Positions 9,542 through 18,766 of a stretch of 32,927 nt of DNA are shown here, piece by piece. A program made the position numbers and the translations under genes. The first letter of the stretch is position 1; each line of letters begins with the position of its first letter. This DNA comes from a bacterium. Lineage in GTDB: Bacteria > Krumholzibacteriota > Krumholzibacteriia > Krumholzibacteriales > WJIX01. The stretch lies in the NCBI GenBank assembly GCA_014730075.1, contig WJIX01000182.1, positions 1 to 32,927 on the forward strand. The letters run 5' to 3'. Below the pieces are notes generated by a model, which saw only the letters and a program-made list of their open reading frames with translations, was not told the DNA's origin and searched no databases.

Positions 9542-11998
9542 ATGAAACGGTTTATTGCATTTATCACCTTAATTATCATCTTTTTATACTCCAGTGCTGC
9601 GGATTCTTCCTCCTCCAGGTTAAATTCATCTCTCAGGCTTCTCAGGGAGATAAATAATGGTTCCGCCCTTAAGGGGCAGAAGGAACGGCTGGTCCGGTCG
9701 GGGGTTGACGCCGACAGGGCTTTTATAACGGTCAAGTTCGATCACGTACTCAGCCGATCCGAAATAGAGGAGCTGCGGGGATCAGGCGCTGTTTTCTACT
9801 ACCTGGACGGGGAGGTGGCAAGAACGGGGTCTATCTATCCGGTGACCATCCCCTATTCTGGTATAGACGGCCTGGCCGCAGACAGGAGGGTCGTCAGAAT
9901 GGAAAGCACATTCAAGCCGGCAATATATCCGCTGCTGGATGTAAGCTCCCCGGAGATTCAGGCGGATCAGACCTGGACAGAAACCGGCCCTTCCGGGAAT
10001 TATCTGACTGGAAAAGGTCTGAGGATTGCCGATTTCGATACCGGAATAGATGTCTTCCACCCGGCCTTCTTCAAGGCGGACGGCGATACCCTCAACTGGC
10101 TGGACCTTAATGGCAACGAAGCTTTTGATAACGGCGTGGACGCGGTGGATAAGAATAACAACGGCACTGCGGAATCTGATGAGCGGCTCTGTTATTTCGA
10201 CGGCGAAATAGAGGATTATGCAGGGGTTTTCGGCCCATCCAATCCCAACAACAGCGGTAACGGTTACCAGCCTTATTGGGACTGGCTCTATAATGATATA
10301 AATCAGAACTCAATCCGGGAATATGGCCCCGGCTCAGGGTACGGCGATGCCGATCCCACCTTCGGGGAACCGCTATACGTGGTCTGGGACAAGGATAGCA
10401 ACCAGGTGTTGAATGTCAGCGATCAGCTGATTGCCCTGGGCACATCTAAGATCTACGCCACCATGAACGCCGATTCGGTGGAGAGGATCAGGGGAGTGGA
10501 CCTGACACTTTCCGACCCCGATGACTATGGCCATGGGACTGGTGTCTGCGGGATTCTGGCGGGAGGATGGACTGGAGTCAGCAGCAGGTTTACCGGTATA
10601 GCACCGGAAGCTGAGATTCTGGCCGGCAATTACTTCTCAAATGTGGACCTCTCATACCTGATTCCCTGGGCCAGGAGCAGGGGAGCTGATGTGATGCTTT
10701 ATGAGTTCGGGGGTTTCGTGTTCAGCTTCCTTGACGGATCATCTCTAAACGAACAACTGGTCACGGCGGAATCTGACACTATTATGCAGGTAGTCCCCTC
10801 GGGTAACCTGGGCAGGGGAGGAAAGCATGCCATAGCGGATGTGGCCGCTTCCGATACCGTGATTCTGAACGTAAAAGTCTCCACCTACGGCTCTCAGGAC
10901 CCCTCCAATATCTACTGGTCCACCCTGTGGCGCACATCTCTATCCGATCTTTCCTTCGAGCTGGAAAGCCCGGCCGGCGGCTCAATTACCATTACCGGGG
11001 GAAACCAGTACGTTGACGGATACTATATCTGGTCTTCCGAAGACCAGAGCAGCAGGGGGACCTGTAAGCTGGATATATACGTGGATGAAAACAGTAATCC
11101 CGACGTCCTTGGAGACTGGTTCCTCACTGTCGATAACAGCTCTGGTTCGGCTATAGAGGTGATCAGCAACGTGGCGGACAACCTTTCATCCTGGTCGGGA
11201 GGAGCCCAGTTCGACAACTACAGGTCTAATGACAGGAATGTCACATACCCGGCCACCGCCGATTCCGCTTTTGTTAACGGATCCTACTCCACCAGGGGTT
11301 TCGAGAGTTATTACGGAACCGGCGGCGGTTCCATCAACCCTGGAGAGATAAGCGCTTTCAGCGGACGGGGAGAGAGGATAGACGGCAAGCACCTTCTGGA
11401 TATCTGCTCTCCGGGAAATTATGATGTTTTCTCCACCAAGTCCCATACCGATGCGGACAGCTATCCCCTGGGGGGGTTCCTTCAGTTCAGCGGTACCAGC
11501 GCGGCGGGACCCCATGTGGCGGCGGCAGCGGCATTAGTTCAGCAGAAATGGCCCGACGCCGATCTTAATGAGATAGCATACCTGCTCACTTCCCACGCCG
11601 AAACCGATTCGTATACCGGTGCCGTTTACAACGACACCTGGGGTTACGGAAAACTGAGGCTGATGGGAGCGGTAGGGGTGCCGACCGCTGTGGACCAGAT
11701 GGCGGCTGGAGAGATTCCACCAGCCCTGACCCTGGGGCAGAATTATCCCAACCCATTCAATCCCACTACCTGGATACCGTTCTATCTACCTGAGCCGGGT
11801 AGTATAGATATCAGGGTCTATGACGTTACCGGCCGTATGGTGAAGTCGCTGGAGAAGGGATTCTTCACAGCCGGGCGGCACAATACCCGCTGGGACGGGA
11901 TAAACAGCGATGGCAGCCCCGTTGCCTCGGGGATATACTTCTGCGTGATCAGCCATGGAGGGGCCACCGAGTCCAGGAAGATGGTTCTTTTGAGGTGA
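9542..11998 (+). CDS. Secreted S8 (subtilisin-like) serine peptidase with FlgD-like/T9SS-type C-terminal sorting domain
   Basis: Signal peptide MKRFIAFITLIIIFLYSSAA; catalytic Asp RIADFDTGIDVFHP, His DDYGHGTGVCGILAGG, Ser FSGTSAAGPHVAAAAALV; C-terminal LGQNYPNPFNPTTWIPFYLPEPGSIDIRVYDVTGRMVKSLEKGFFTAGRHNTRWDGINSDGSPVASGIYFCVI...KMVLLR. Confidence 0.95.
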   Translation: MKRFIAFITLIIIFLYSSAADSSSSRLNSSLRLLREINNGSALKGQKERLVRSGVDADRAFITVKFDHVLSRSEIEELRGSGAVFYYLDGEVARTGSIYPVTIPYSGIDGLAADRRVVRMESTFKPAIYPLLDVSSPEIQADQTWTETGPSGNYLTGKGLRIADFDTGIDVFHPAFFKADGDTLNWLDLNGNEAFDNGVDAVDKNNNGTAESDERLCYFDGEIEDYAGVFGPSNPNNSGNGYQPYWDWLYNDINQNSIREYGPGSGYGDADPTFGEPLYVVWDKDSNQVLNVSDQLIALGTSKIYATMNADSVERIRGVDLTLSDPDDYGHGTGVCGILAGGWTGVSSRFTGIAPEAEILAGNYFSNVDLSYLIPWARSRGADVMLYEFGGFVFSFLDGSSLNEQLVTAESDTIMQVVPSGNLGRGGKHAIADVAASDTVILNVKVSTYGSQDPSNIYWSTLWRTSLSDLSFELESPAGGSITITGGNQYVDGYYIWSSEDQSSRGTCKLDIYVDENSNPDVLGDWFLTVDNSSGSAIEVISNVADNLSSWSGGAQFDNYRSNDRNVTYPATADSAFVNGSYSTRGFESYYGTGGGSINPGEISAFSGRGERIDGKHLLDICSPGNYDVFSTKSHTDADSYPLGGFLQFSGTSAAGPHVAAAAALVQQKWPDADLNEIAYLLTSHAETDSYTGAVYNDTWGYGKLRLMGAVGVPTAVDQMAAGEIPPALTLGQNYPNPFNPTTWIPFYLPEPGSIDIRVYDVTGRMVKSLEKGFFTAGRHNTRWDGINSDGSPVASGIYFCVISHGGATESRKMVLLR

Positions 11999-12078
11999 TT
12001 GGCCCGGCATATTGAAATGCAATAGTATACCATCTGTTAGACCGGACCCGTAATATCGCTTCCGGGTAACCCTGTTTC

Positions 12079-13200
12079 TTATTTGAGAAGAACTGCCTGC
12101 CTGCTGGATTCCAGTGCAAGGTTATATTCCGATTCCAGGGATTCAACCAGTTCCCGGACATGTGTTATGCTGTTGACCCTGTATGCGTTGGAGCCGGCGA
12201 AAGCAAACCCGTCATCAAAATTTCCGTCTTTTGCCTCTCTGAGGGCTTTTCCTATGCAGTAGGGGGCATTTGCCACATCGCAGGTTTTCAGGCATTTCCA
12301 CGGGCATTCATATGGTTTCTTCTCTCCGGCGCGTACCTGCTGAAGAAACTGGTTATCTATGGCTCTGCCAGGGAGGCCAACCGGGCTGTCAATGATTTTG
12401 AGGTCTTCTACCCGGCAATCCAGGTACTGGCGCTTGAATTCTTCGTCAGCATCGCATTCGTAAGTTGCCACGAACCTGGTTGCCATTTGAACTCCGTCTG
12501 CCCCCATATCCAGGAATCTGCATATATCGCCGCCTGAAAAAATTCCTCCGGCAACGATCAGGGGAACTTTTATCCCATGCCTCTGCTCGAAATGGTTGGC
12601 AAACTGTTTTGTTTCACGGAATATATTTTCCAGTGTTATTTCCTTGTCTTCTAACTGGTTTCTGCTGAAACCAAGATGCCCTCCGGCCAGGGGGCCTTCT
12701 AAAACTATTGCATCAGGCGGATAATCGATCTTCTTCCATTTTTCCAGTATCAGCCTGGAGGCTCTGGCCGATGAAAGCACGGGGACAAGCCTGGTTCCGG
12801 AATCCCTGATATACTCTATTTTGAGCTCTGACGGAAGGCGAAAGGGGAGGCCGGCACTGAGGAATATTATATCAATGCCCGTGTCCATTGCTGTTTTAAT
12901 AAGTGACAAATGATCGGACAACGCCAGCATGATATTAACCCCCAGTATACCATCTGTCATACTGCGGGCTTTCATGATCTCTTTTTTCAGGCCGCGCCTG
13001 TTGGCGGCCTCCAGGTCAGTCACGAAATCCGGTTCAAGGTAGCCGATTCCGGCAGTTGCTATAACTCCGATTCCGCCCTGGTTGGCGATCGCGGAGGCGA
13101 GGCCTGAAAGAGAAATACCCACTCCCATCCCCCCCTGGATTATGGGTATTCCTGGTTCAAAGTTGCCGATGCGAAGCCCGGGATGCCCGTCGAAACTCAT
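12079..13200 (-). CDS. Nitronate monooxygenase family (FMN-dependent 2-nitropropane dioxygenase / FabK-like) protein
   Basis: IPIIQGGMGVGISLSGLASAIANQGGIGVIATAGIGY, LEGPLAGGHLGF, IPLIVAGGIFSGGDICRFLDMGADGVQMATRFVATYECDA. Confidence 0.92.
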   Translation of the reverse strand: MSFDGHPGLRIGNFEPGIPIIQGGMGVGISLSGLASAIANQGGIGVIATAGIGYLEPDFVTDLEAANRRGLKKEIMKARSMTDGILGVNIMLALSDHLSLIKTAMDTGIDIIFLSAGLPFRLPSELKIEYIRDSGTRLVPVLSSARASRLILEKWKKIDYPPDAIVLEGPLAGGHLGFSRNQLEDKEITLENIFRETKQFANHFEQRHGIKVPLIVAGGIFSGGDICRFLDMGADGVQMATRFVATYECDADEEFKRQYLDCRVEDLKIIDSPVGLPGRAIDNQFLQQVRAGEKKPYECPWKCLKTCDVANAPYCIGKALREAKDGNFDDGFAFAGSNAYRVNSITHVRELVESLESEYNLALESSRQAVLLK

Positions 13201-13598
13201 AATTGACTCCTTTTGAACAGGTGGGGATAATGTTCTTCAAGTTCCAAATTAAGTCTCAGGTGAAGTGGATATACATATTCTTCGGTAAAAATTCGCAGCG
13301 CCTTTAATCCGTTCTTTTCAATATAATAGTATTTTCTGGTTGGACCCTTGCTGGAACTGACCTTTTTTATGGTGACCATTCCCAGCTTTCTCAGCTTCTT
13401 GAGAATCTGGTAAATGTTGCTCCCATCAAGGGTTACGTTATTATCCGAATATTCTTTCAATTTTTCGGATATTTCCAACCCATACATATGCTTCTCCTTA
13501 AGCATAAGCAGAATGAAGTAGGTCAGGAATCCCTTCTTGTATTCCCGGCTCCAGATTCTGAGTACTTTTTCAAGGTTTCGCTTTTTCTCTTCAGTCAT
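13197..13598 (-). CDS. PadR family transcriptional regulator
   Basis: GFLTYFILLMLKEKHMYGLEISEKLKEYSDNNVTLDGSNIYQILKKLRKLGMVTIKKVSSSKGPTRKYYYIEKNGLKAL: PadR winged helix. Overlaps the following monooxygenase start by 4 bp. Confidence 0.93.
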   Translation of the reverse strand: MTEEKKRNLEKVLRIWSREYKKGFLTYFILLMLKEKHMYGLEISEKLKEYSDNNVTLDGSNIYQILKKLRKLGMVTIKKVSSSKGPTRKYYYIEKNGLKALRIFTEEYVYPLHLRLNLELEEHYPHLFKRSQL

Positions 13599-13634
13599 TT
13601 TCGCCTCCTTCTCAATAGGTATTATACATTAAAT

Positions 13635-13653
13635 TATAGTACAATATACTATA
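13635..13653. promoter_or_regulatory. Inverted repeat TATAGTA-N5-TACTATA in the padR promoter (candidate autoregulatory operator)
   Basis: Perfect 7-bp arms (13635-13641 and 13647-13653), adjoining a minus-strand -35-like TTGACT (13653-13658) upstream of padR. Confidence 0.5.
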
Positions 13654-13793
13654 GTCAAGAGCTTTTTTATTTAAATAGCATTCTACGGCAAATTAACCAT
13701 ACGGGCTTTAAACTGCAGGCCCCGGTTTGAGCGTTTAAACTCTCCGGGAAATAATTGTTTGTAAGATCAGAAACAGGATGTAAATTATATAAT

Positions 13794-14318
13794 ATGACGA
13801 AACTTTCAAACACGATAGTGCTTTACGCTCTGGTTGCATTCTCTGTATCCGCCGGCTTCGGGCAACAGAGAGAAGAGCCGGACAAGCAAAGAGTAGGGGG
13901 ATGTTCCCTGGATACGGTTGCCGTAGGAACTTCCTTCAGGCGGGCGAACCCTCCTTCGTCAGCAGCGTGGATAAAGGTTCACTCCATTGAGTTCGCCGGA
14001 GAGGATATTTACAGGGATGCGGTGCGGCAGGTCAGCTCTGCGCTCGATTCGGCGGGGATAGCGGTTTTCAGCTGCAGCGAGCTGGTTCATATAGAGGAGG
14101 GGCCCTGCTGGCCCCCCTATACCGTTACTCTGAGAATAGATACCCGGAAGAAGGAAGAAACAGCCCGGCTGCGCCAGCTCCTTGAGCTGAATTCGCCGGG
14201 GGGGCTGGCTCATTCGAAGGAGAGGCCCCCCGGCTACGGCGTGCTGTTTATCACCTGCGGAAGGTATGCGGTGGACTGGTGGACTGTCTGGTACCGGGAT
14301 AATTCCGGCAAAGAGTAG
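13794..14318 (+). CDS. Hypothetical secreted protein
   Basis: ATG at 13794 gives MTKLSNTIVLYALVAFSVSAGFGQ signal peptide, then a ~150 aa soluble domain of no recognised family. In-frame earlier start at 13755. Confidence 0.65.
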   Translation: MTKLSNTIVLYALVAFSVSAGFGQQREEPDKQRVGGCSLDTVAVGTSFRRANPPSSAAWIKVHSIEFAGEDIYRDAVRQVSSALDSAGIAVFSCSELVHIEEGPCWPPYTVTLRIDTRKKEETARLRQLLELNSPGGLAHSKERPPGYGVLFITCGRYAVDWWTVWYRDNSGKE

Positions 14319-14345
14319 TCGCGCCAGATTTAATTAAACTTATAA

Positions 14346-15974
14346 TTATTTCCCCGCCACCATCGCCTTTACATCCTGGTAGGCGCCGTTGACCGGCCTG
14401 ATGCCAAATTTGTCCACCAGCACCTTTCCCACCCCTGGAGAAAGGAAAGCGGGAAGGGTAGGCCCCAGGCGGATTCCCTTTATCCCAAGAGAAAGCAGGG
14501 CTAGAAGAACCGCTACCGCCTTCTGCTCGTACCAGGCAATATCGAAGGAGATCGGGAGCTCGTTGATATCCACCAGCTGGAATGCCTCCTTCAGCTTCAT
14601 GGCGATGACGGCCAGTGAATAGCTGTCGTTGCACTGCCCTGCGTCAAGCACCCTGGGTATCCCATCTATATCACCCAGGTCCAGCTTGTTGTACCGGTAT
14701 TTGGCACACCCGGCGGTCAGTATTACGGTATTATCGGGTAGTGCACCGGCCACGTCGGTGAAATACTCCCTGGTATCATGGCGCCCGTCGCATCCGGCCA
14801 TAACTATAAAGCGTTTTATCTTGCCTTCCTTTACCGCTTCTACGACTTTACCTGCAAGCTCGGTTACCTGATTATGGGCGAACCCTCCCACTATGGTCCC
14901 TGTCTCAAGCTGTTCGGGCGGATCGCACTTACCGGCCAGTTCAATGATTTCCGAGAAATCCTTCGGGCTGCCGTTTTCACGAGCAGGAATATGCCTAGCT
15001 CCAGGCCAGCCGGCCATCCCGGTGGTGAATATACGGTCAGCGTAGGAATCCTTCACCGGAATGATGCAGTTGGTAGTCATCAGTATTGGTCCGTTGAATT
15101 TTTCGAACTCTTCGTTCTGCTTCCACCATGAGTTGCCGTAATTACCCACGAAATGATCGTACTTCTTGAATGCGGGATAGTAATTAGCCGGGAGCATTTC
15201 GCTGTGGGTGTAAATATCCACTCCGGTCCCCTCAGTCTGTCTTAGCAGCTCCTCCATATCCTTCAGGTCGTGTCCCGATATCAGAATTCCGGGGTTGCCC
15301 CGCACCCCGATATTAACCTCTGTTATCTCCGGGTGGCCGTATGTTTCGGTGTTTGCCCTGTCCAGAAGGGCCATGGTATCAACGGCGGCCTCTCCGGTCC
15401 GCAGGACCAGATTCACCATTTCCTCAACGCCGAGGTCCCTGGTAGTGGAGGCCAGGCCTTCAATCAGAAAATCGTATATCTTCTCATCCTCATACCCCAG
15501 CACTGCCGCGTGATCGGCGTAGGCGGAGATGCCTTTCAGGCCGTAGGTCACAAGCTCCCGAAGTGAGCGTATATCCTCATCCCCAGTTGTGAGTACGCCG
15601 ACACTCTTACCCTTTTCCTCCCATTCCTCCTCCTGGAGGTCCCAGGTTGCCTGGTCGGGAAGGTCCTCTGACGGGCCTGCTTTTTCAGCCAGTTCGTCAC
15701 GGAGCAGGATAGCTTCGCTTATAAGCCCATGGAAACGTTCATTGTCAAAGTTCGCGTTGGTTATGGTTGCGAACAGCGATTCGGCAAGGAACCTCCCTGC
15801 CCTGTTCTTTTCCCCGCCGGCGATATCTGCCTTTTCGGCAAGAAGGGCTATCCCCTTCAGGGTATGAACCAGAAGGTCCTGCAGGTCTGCGGTAACAGCC
15901 TCCTTTCCGCATGCGCCCTTCCTGTATCTGCATCCCTCATTTCTGATTGTTTCCTGACACTGGTAACAGAACAT
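14346..15974 (-). CDS. hcp: Hybrid cluster protein (hydroxylamine reductase / prismane)
   Basis: [43 protein letters not shown]...; hybrid-cluster ligand regions [12 protein letters not shown]-like [87 protein letters not shown]. Confidence 0.97.
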   Translation of the reverse strand: MFCYQCQETIRNEGCRYRKGACGKEAVTADLQDLLVHTLKGIALLAEKADIAGGEKNRAGRFLAESLFATITNANFDNERFHGLISEAILLRDELAEKAGPSEDLPDQATWDLQEEEWEEKGKSVGVLTTGDEDIRSLRELVTYGLKGISAYADHAAVLGYEDEKIYDFLIEGLASTTRDLGVEEMVNLVLRTGEAAVDTMALLDRANTETYGHPEITEVNIGVRGNPGILISGHDLKDMEELLRQTEGTGVDIYTHSEMLPANYYPAFKKYDHFVGNYGNSWWKQNEEFEKFNGPILMTTNCIIPVKDSYADRIFTTGMAGWPGARHIPARENGSPKDFSEIIELAGKCDPPEQLETGTIVGGFAHNQVTELAGKVVEAVKEGKIKRFIVMAGCDGRHDTREYFTDVAGALPDNTVILTAGCAKYRYNKLDLGDIDGIPRVLDAGQCNDSYSLAVIAMKLKEAFQLVDINELPISFDIAWYEQKAVAVLLALLSLGIKGIRLGPTLPAFLSPGVGKVLVDKFGIRPVNGAYQDVKAMVAGK

Positions 15975-16057
15975 ATCTTCCTCCTTCGCAATATATTAAA
16001 AACCTTATCGATGGACTCTCTCAGAGCCCGTTTAACCCGGGCCGGGCCGCGTATTGC

Positions 16058-16873
16058 CTACAGGATATCACCCCCTGTTGATATGACATTAACCCTGACC
16101 ATCCGGCTGACCCCCGAATCACTGAGCGCTTTCTCCACTATTCTTTCGATACCGCCACAGCAGGGGACCTCCATCCTGGCTACCGTTACACTCCTGATAT
16201 TCCTATTTCTGAATATTTCGGTGAGTTTGCGGATATAATCCTCTATCCCCGAATCGAGCTTGGGGCAGAGGGTGATAACCACTCTTCCTTCCATGAAACG
16301 ACGGTGAAAGTCTGCGAAGGCGAAAGGTACGCAGTCTGCCGATATCAGCAGATCGGCGTTCTCCAGGTAAGGGGCGTTAGGGTTGATCAGATGAAGCTGA
16401 ACCGGCCACTGCCTGAGCCGGCTCTGTATCTGCCTGCCTGCAGCCGGTTCCGCTTCGGCTTCCGGCTGGATCGACCTGGCCTCCGAGCCTGGGCAGCCGC
16501 AACGGCATTCCGAGAACTCGATTTCCGGCACCGGGATATCCTTTTCGTACAGTATCGCCAGTGCTTCGCGCAGGTATTCCATTTCGCCGTGGTCGCGCAG
16601 ATGCTCAAGGTGGGCTTTTATCGTTTCCGGCCCTTTCCCAATTATATTCTCCATCACCCGCGCCTCATCGTAAGGTTCAGATTCACGCTCCTCTATACTG
16701 ATTGCTCCCCGCGGACAGTCTCCGATACATGCGCCCAACCCGTCGCAGAACAGATCGCTAATCAGCCTGGCCTTTCCATCAAGTATCTGCAGGGCGCCCT
16801 CGGGGCAGGAGGGGACACACTGTCCGCACCCGTCGCAGAGCTCCTCGTCGATCTCTATTATCTCTCTTTTCAT
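16058..16873 (-). CDS. 4Fe-4S dicluster ferredoxin-domain protein (hcp-associated)
   Basis: DEELCDGCGQCVPSCPEGALQILDGKARLISDLFCDGLGACIGDCPRGAISIEERE gives two CxxCxxCxxxC-type motifs, followed by a C-terminal region with CRCGC and PCCGG. Confidence 0.92.
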   Translation of the reverse strand: MKREIIEIDEELCDGCGQCVPSCPEGALQILDGKARLISDLFCDGLGACIGDCPRGAISIEERESEPYDEARVMENIIGKGPETIKAHLEHLRDHGEMEYLREALAILYEKDIPVPEIEFSECRCGCPGSEARSIQPEAEAEPAAGRQIQSRLRQWPVQLHLINPNAPYLENADLLISADCVPFAFADFHRRFMEGRVVITLCPKLDSGIEDYIRKLTEIFRNRNIRSVTVARMEVPCCGGIERIVEKALSDSGVSRMVRVNVISTGGDIL

Positions 16874-16891
16874 AACTGTGTCTCTCCTCTG

Positions 16892-17296
16892 TCAGCTGCT
16901 GACGAAATCTGAAAGTCTTATATTGCGGTACATTTCGTGGATCTGAGTTGAAATCCTGTGAACCTCGTCCCTGAAAATACATTGATCGAACATGCATTCC
17001 TCTCTATCAAAAGGGCATCCTCCCGGTTTAACCTCCCCGTCTATAATTTCCAGGATATCCAGAAAGGCTATATTCTCCGGTTTCATGTTCAGTTCGAATC
17101 CACCTGAAGGGCCGCGGGTGGAGCTTACCAGACCCGCCGCCGCCAGCTTCTGAAAAACCTTGGCCATATGTGCCCTGGAGCCATCCAGCCTCTCCGCCAG
17201 TTCCTTAACCTTCATCCGCTCGGGGCGGTTACGGGCTATCAGAACCATGGCGTGGAGCGCGAGGGAAGCGCCTTCAGATACTTTTATAAGACTCAT
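16892..17296 (-). CDS. Rrf2 family transcriptional regulator with Fe-S-type cysteine motif
   Basis: MSLIKVSEGASLALHAMVLIARNRPERMKVKELAERLDGSRAHMAKVFQKLAAAGLVSSTRGPSGGFELNMKPENIAFLDILEIIDGEVKPGGCPFDREECMFDQCIFRDEV. Three conserved Cys as in IscR/NsrR types. Track start 17311 is an alternative. Confidence 0.93.
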   Translation of the reverse strand: MSLIKVSEGASLALHAMVLIARNRPERMKVKELAERLDGSRAHMAKVFQKLAAAGLVSSTRGPSGGFELNMKPENIAFLDILEIIDGEVKPGGCPFDREECMFDQCIFRDEVHRISTQIHEMYRNIRLSDFVSS

Positions 17297-17322
17297 CGGA
17301 TCTCCTTTCATATCAATATTAT

Positions 17323-17357
17323 GTATTTAGGATAGCAAATACCTAAAATGATTGCAA
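17323..17357 (-). promoter_or_regulatory. Candidate rrf2 promoter with overlapping inverted repeats
   Basis: Minus strand TTGCAA-N17-TATCCT (17352-17357 to -10). Two nested inverted repeats cover spacer and -10: GTATTT-N8-AAATAC (17323-17342) and TTTAGG-N10-CCTAAA (17326-17347). Confidence 0.5.
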
Positions 17358-17627
17358 GGATTTTCTCTCCCCCTGTATATTTTTTTTCCCTCACGTGGCG
17401 GGCGGCCGGTGATTAATTCACCTTCGGCCTGCCTTCATAAAAAGAAACATTGCCTGTAACTTATTATTTAACAGTATGATAACCATTGTGCTCGCCAGGA
17501 GTTGCCTGGCCCGGGATTTACAGGATAGATTTCCGGGGGATCTGTATCACTTTGGCATTTCATTTGCAGTCGGGATTAAATGGAGCAGTGTATTTATTGA
17601 CTTTGATAATTCACGAATGGAGCGGAT

Positions 17628-18764
17628 ATGTCACAATTCATGGAAGTACTGGAATGGTTTGACGAAACCGGCGAGGAGATAGTCCACCGCCTTCCCCCCG
17701 AAGGCTCCGGCGAGATAAAGATGGGCGCTCAGCTTATTGTAAGGGACAACCAGAGCGCTGTCTTCTTCAAGGATGGTAAGGGACTGGATATATTCGGGGC
17801 CGGCAGGCATACCCTTACTACCAGGAACCTTCCCATACTGACCAAGGTCCTTGCGCTCCCATGGGGATTCAAGAGCCCCTTCAGGGCGGAAGTCTATTTC
17901 GTCAACATGAAGACCTTTCTGAATCAGAAGTGGGGTACCAAGGACCCGGTAGCATTCAAGGACAGCCAGCTGGGGCTGGTGCGGCTGCGGGCTTTCGGCC
18001 TTTACACATTCAGAATCAAGGAGCCGGTGCTGTTCATAAATCATGTTGTCGGCACCCAGGGAGTGTTCACCAGCGAAATGATAGATAATTACCTGAGGGA
18101 TGTTATCGTCTCCAGGATGAACGATATGTTCGGAGAAAACCTGGATACCATTTTCGATCTGCCCAGGAATTACGATGAGCTGGCGGTGGAGATCACAGAG
18201 CGCCTGGCAAGTGATTTTTCGAAATATGGCATGGAACTGGCCGATTTCTTTATAAATTCCATCACCCCGCCGCCGGAGGTCCAGAAGATGATAGATGAGC
18301 GTTCAGGGCTTCAGGCTGTGGGCAACCTGGATAGCTTCTTCAAGTTCAAGGCTGCCAAAGCGATGGGAGATGCCGCGTCAGGCGGAGGAGATGGAATGGG
18401 CGGAGCGGCCGGAGCCGCGGCAGGCGGGATGGGTGTGGGTGTGGGCGCGGGACTTGGAATGATGCTCCCCGGTATGCTGGCCAGATCGGTTACCGAAACC
18501 GCCCCTGCTCAGGGAGAAAAGCTGAAATGCCCCAGGTGCCATAATGAAGTATCACCCGAATCACGTTTCTGCAATAACTGCGGCGCTCAGCTGGTAACCA
18601 TGAACAGGTGTCCCGAGTGCAAGGCGGAGCTTCCTCCCGAGGCTAAATTCTGTTCAAACTGCGGCAAGGAACTGGGCGAAACACTGGCCTGTCCTCACTG
18701 CGGTACCGAACTGCCCCCGGGGACCAGGTTCTGCACCAACTGTGGTGAGAAACTGAAAGACTGA
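17628..18764 (+). CDS. SPFH-domain protein (YdjI/virion-core-protein-like) with Gly/Ala-rich linker and C-terminal zinc ribbons
   Basis: [88 protein letters not shown]...[22 protein letters not shown]; low-complexity Gly/Ala linker; tandem CxxC ribbons. Confidence 0.93.
   Translation: MSQFMEVLEWFDETGEEIVHRLPPEGSGEIKMGAQLIVRDNQSAVFFKDGKGLDIFGAGRHTLTTRNLPILTKVLALPWGFKSPFRAEVYFVNMKTFLNQKWGTKDPVAFKDSQLGLVRLRAFGLYTFRIKEPVLFINHVVGTQGVFTSEMIDNYLRDVIVSRMNDMFGENLDTIFDLPRNYDELAVEITERLASDFSKYGMELADFFINSITPPPEVQKMIDERSGLQAVGNLDSFFKFKAAKAMGDAASGGGDGMGGAAGAAAGGMGVGVGAGLGMMLPGMLARSVTETAPAQGEKLKCPRCHNEVSPESRFCNNCGAQLVTMNRCPECKAELPPEAKFCSNCGKELGETLACPHCGTELPPGTRFCTNCGEKLKD
18520..18761 (+). repeat. Three tandem zinc-ribbon repeats within the SPFH protein
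   Basis: [24 protein letters not shown] / [24 protein letters not shown] / [24 protein letters not shown], each CxxC-x10-11-CxxC. Confidence 0.9.
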
Positions 18765-18766
18765 TC

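Noticed and set aside
12025-12957. 14-bp repeat AGTATACCATCTGT at about 12025 and 12944
   Set aside because: One or two such matches are expected by chance in a 33 kb window, and one copy lies inside a coding sequence.
15729-16912. Plus-strand ORFs 15729-16238 and 16304-16912
   Set aside because: Antisense to hcp and the ferredoxin-domain gene.
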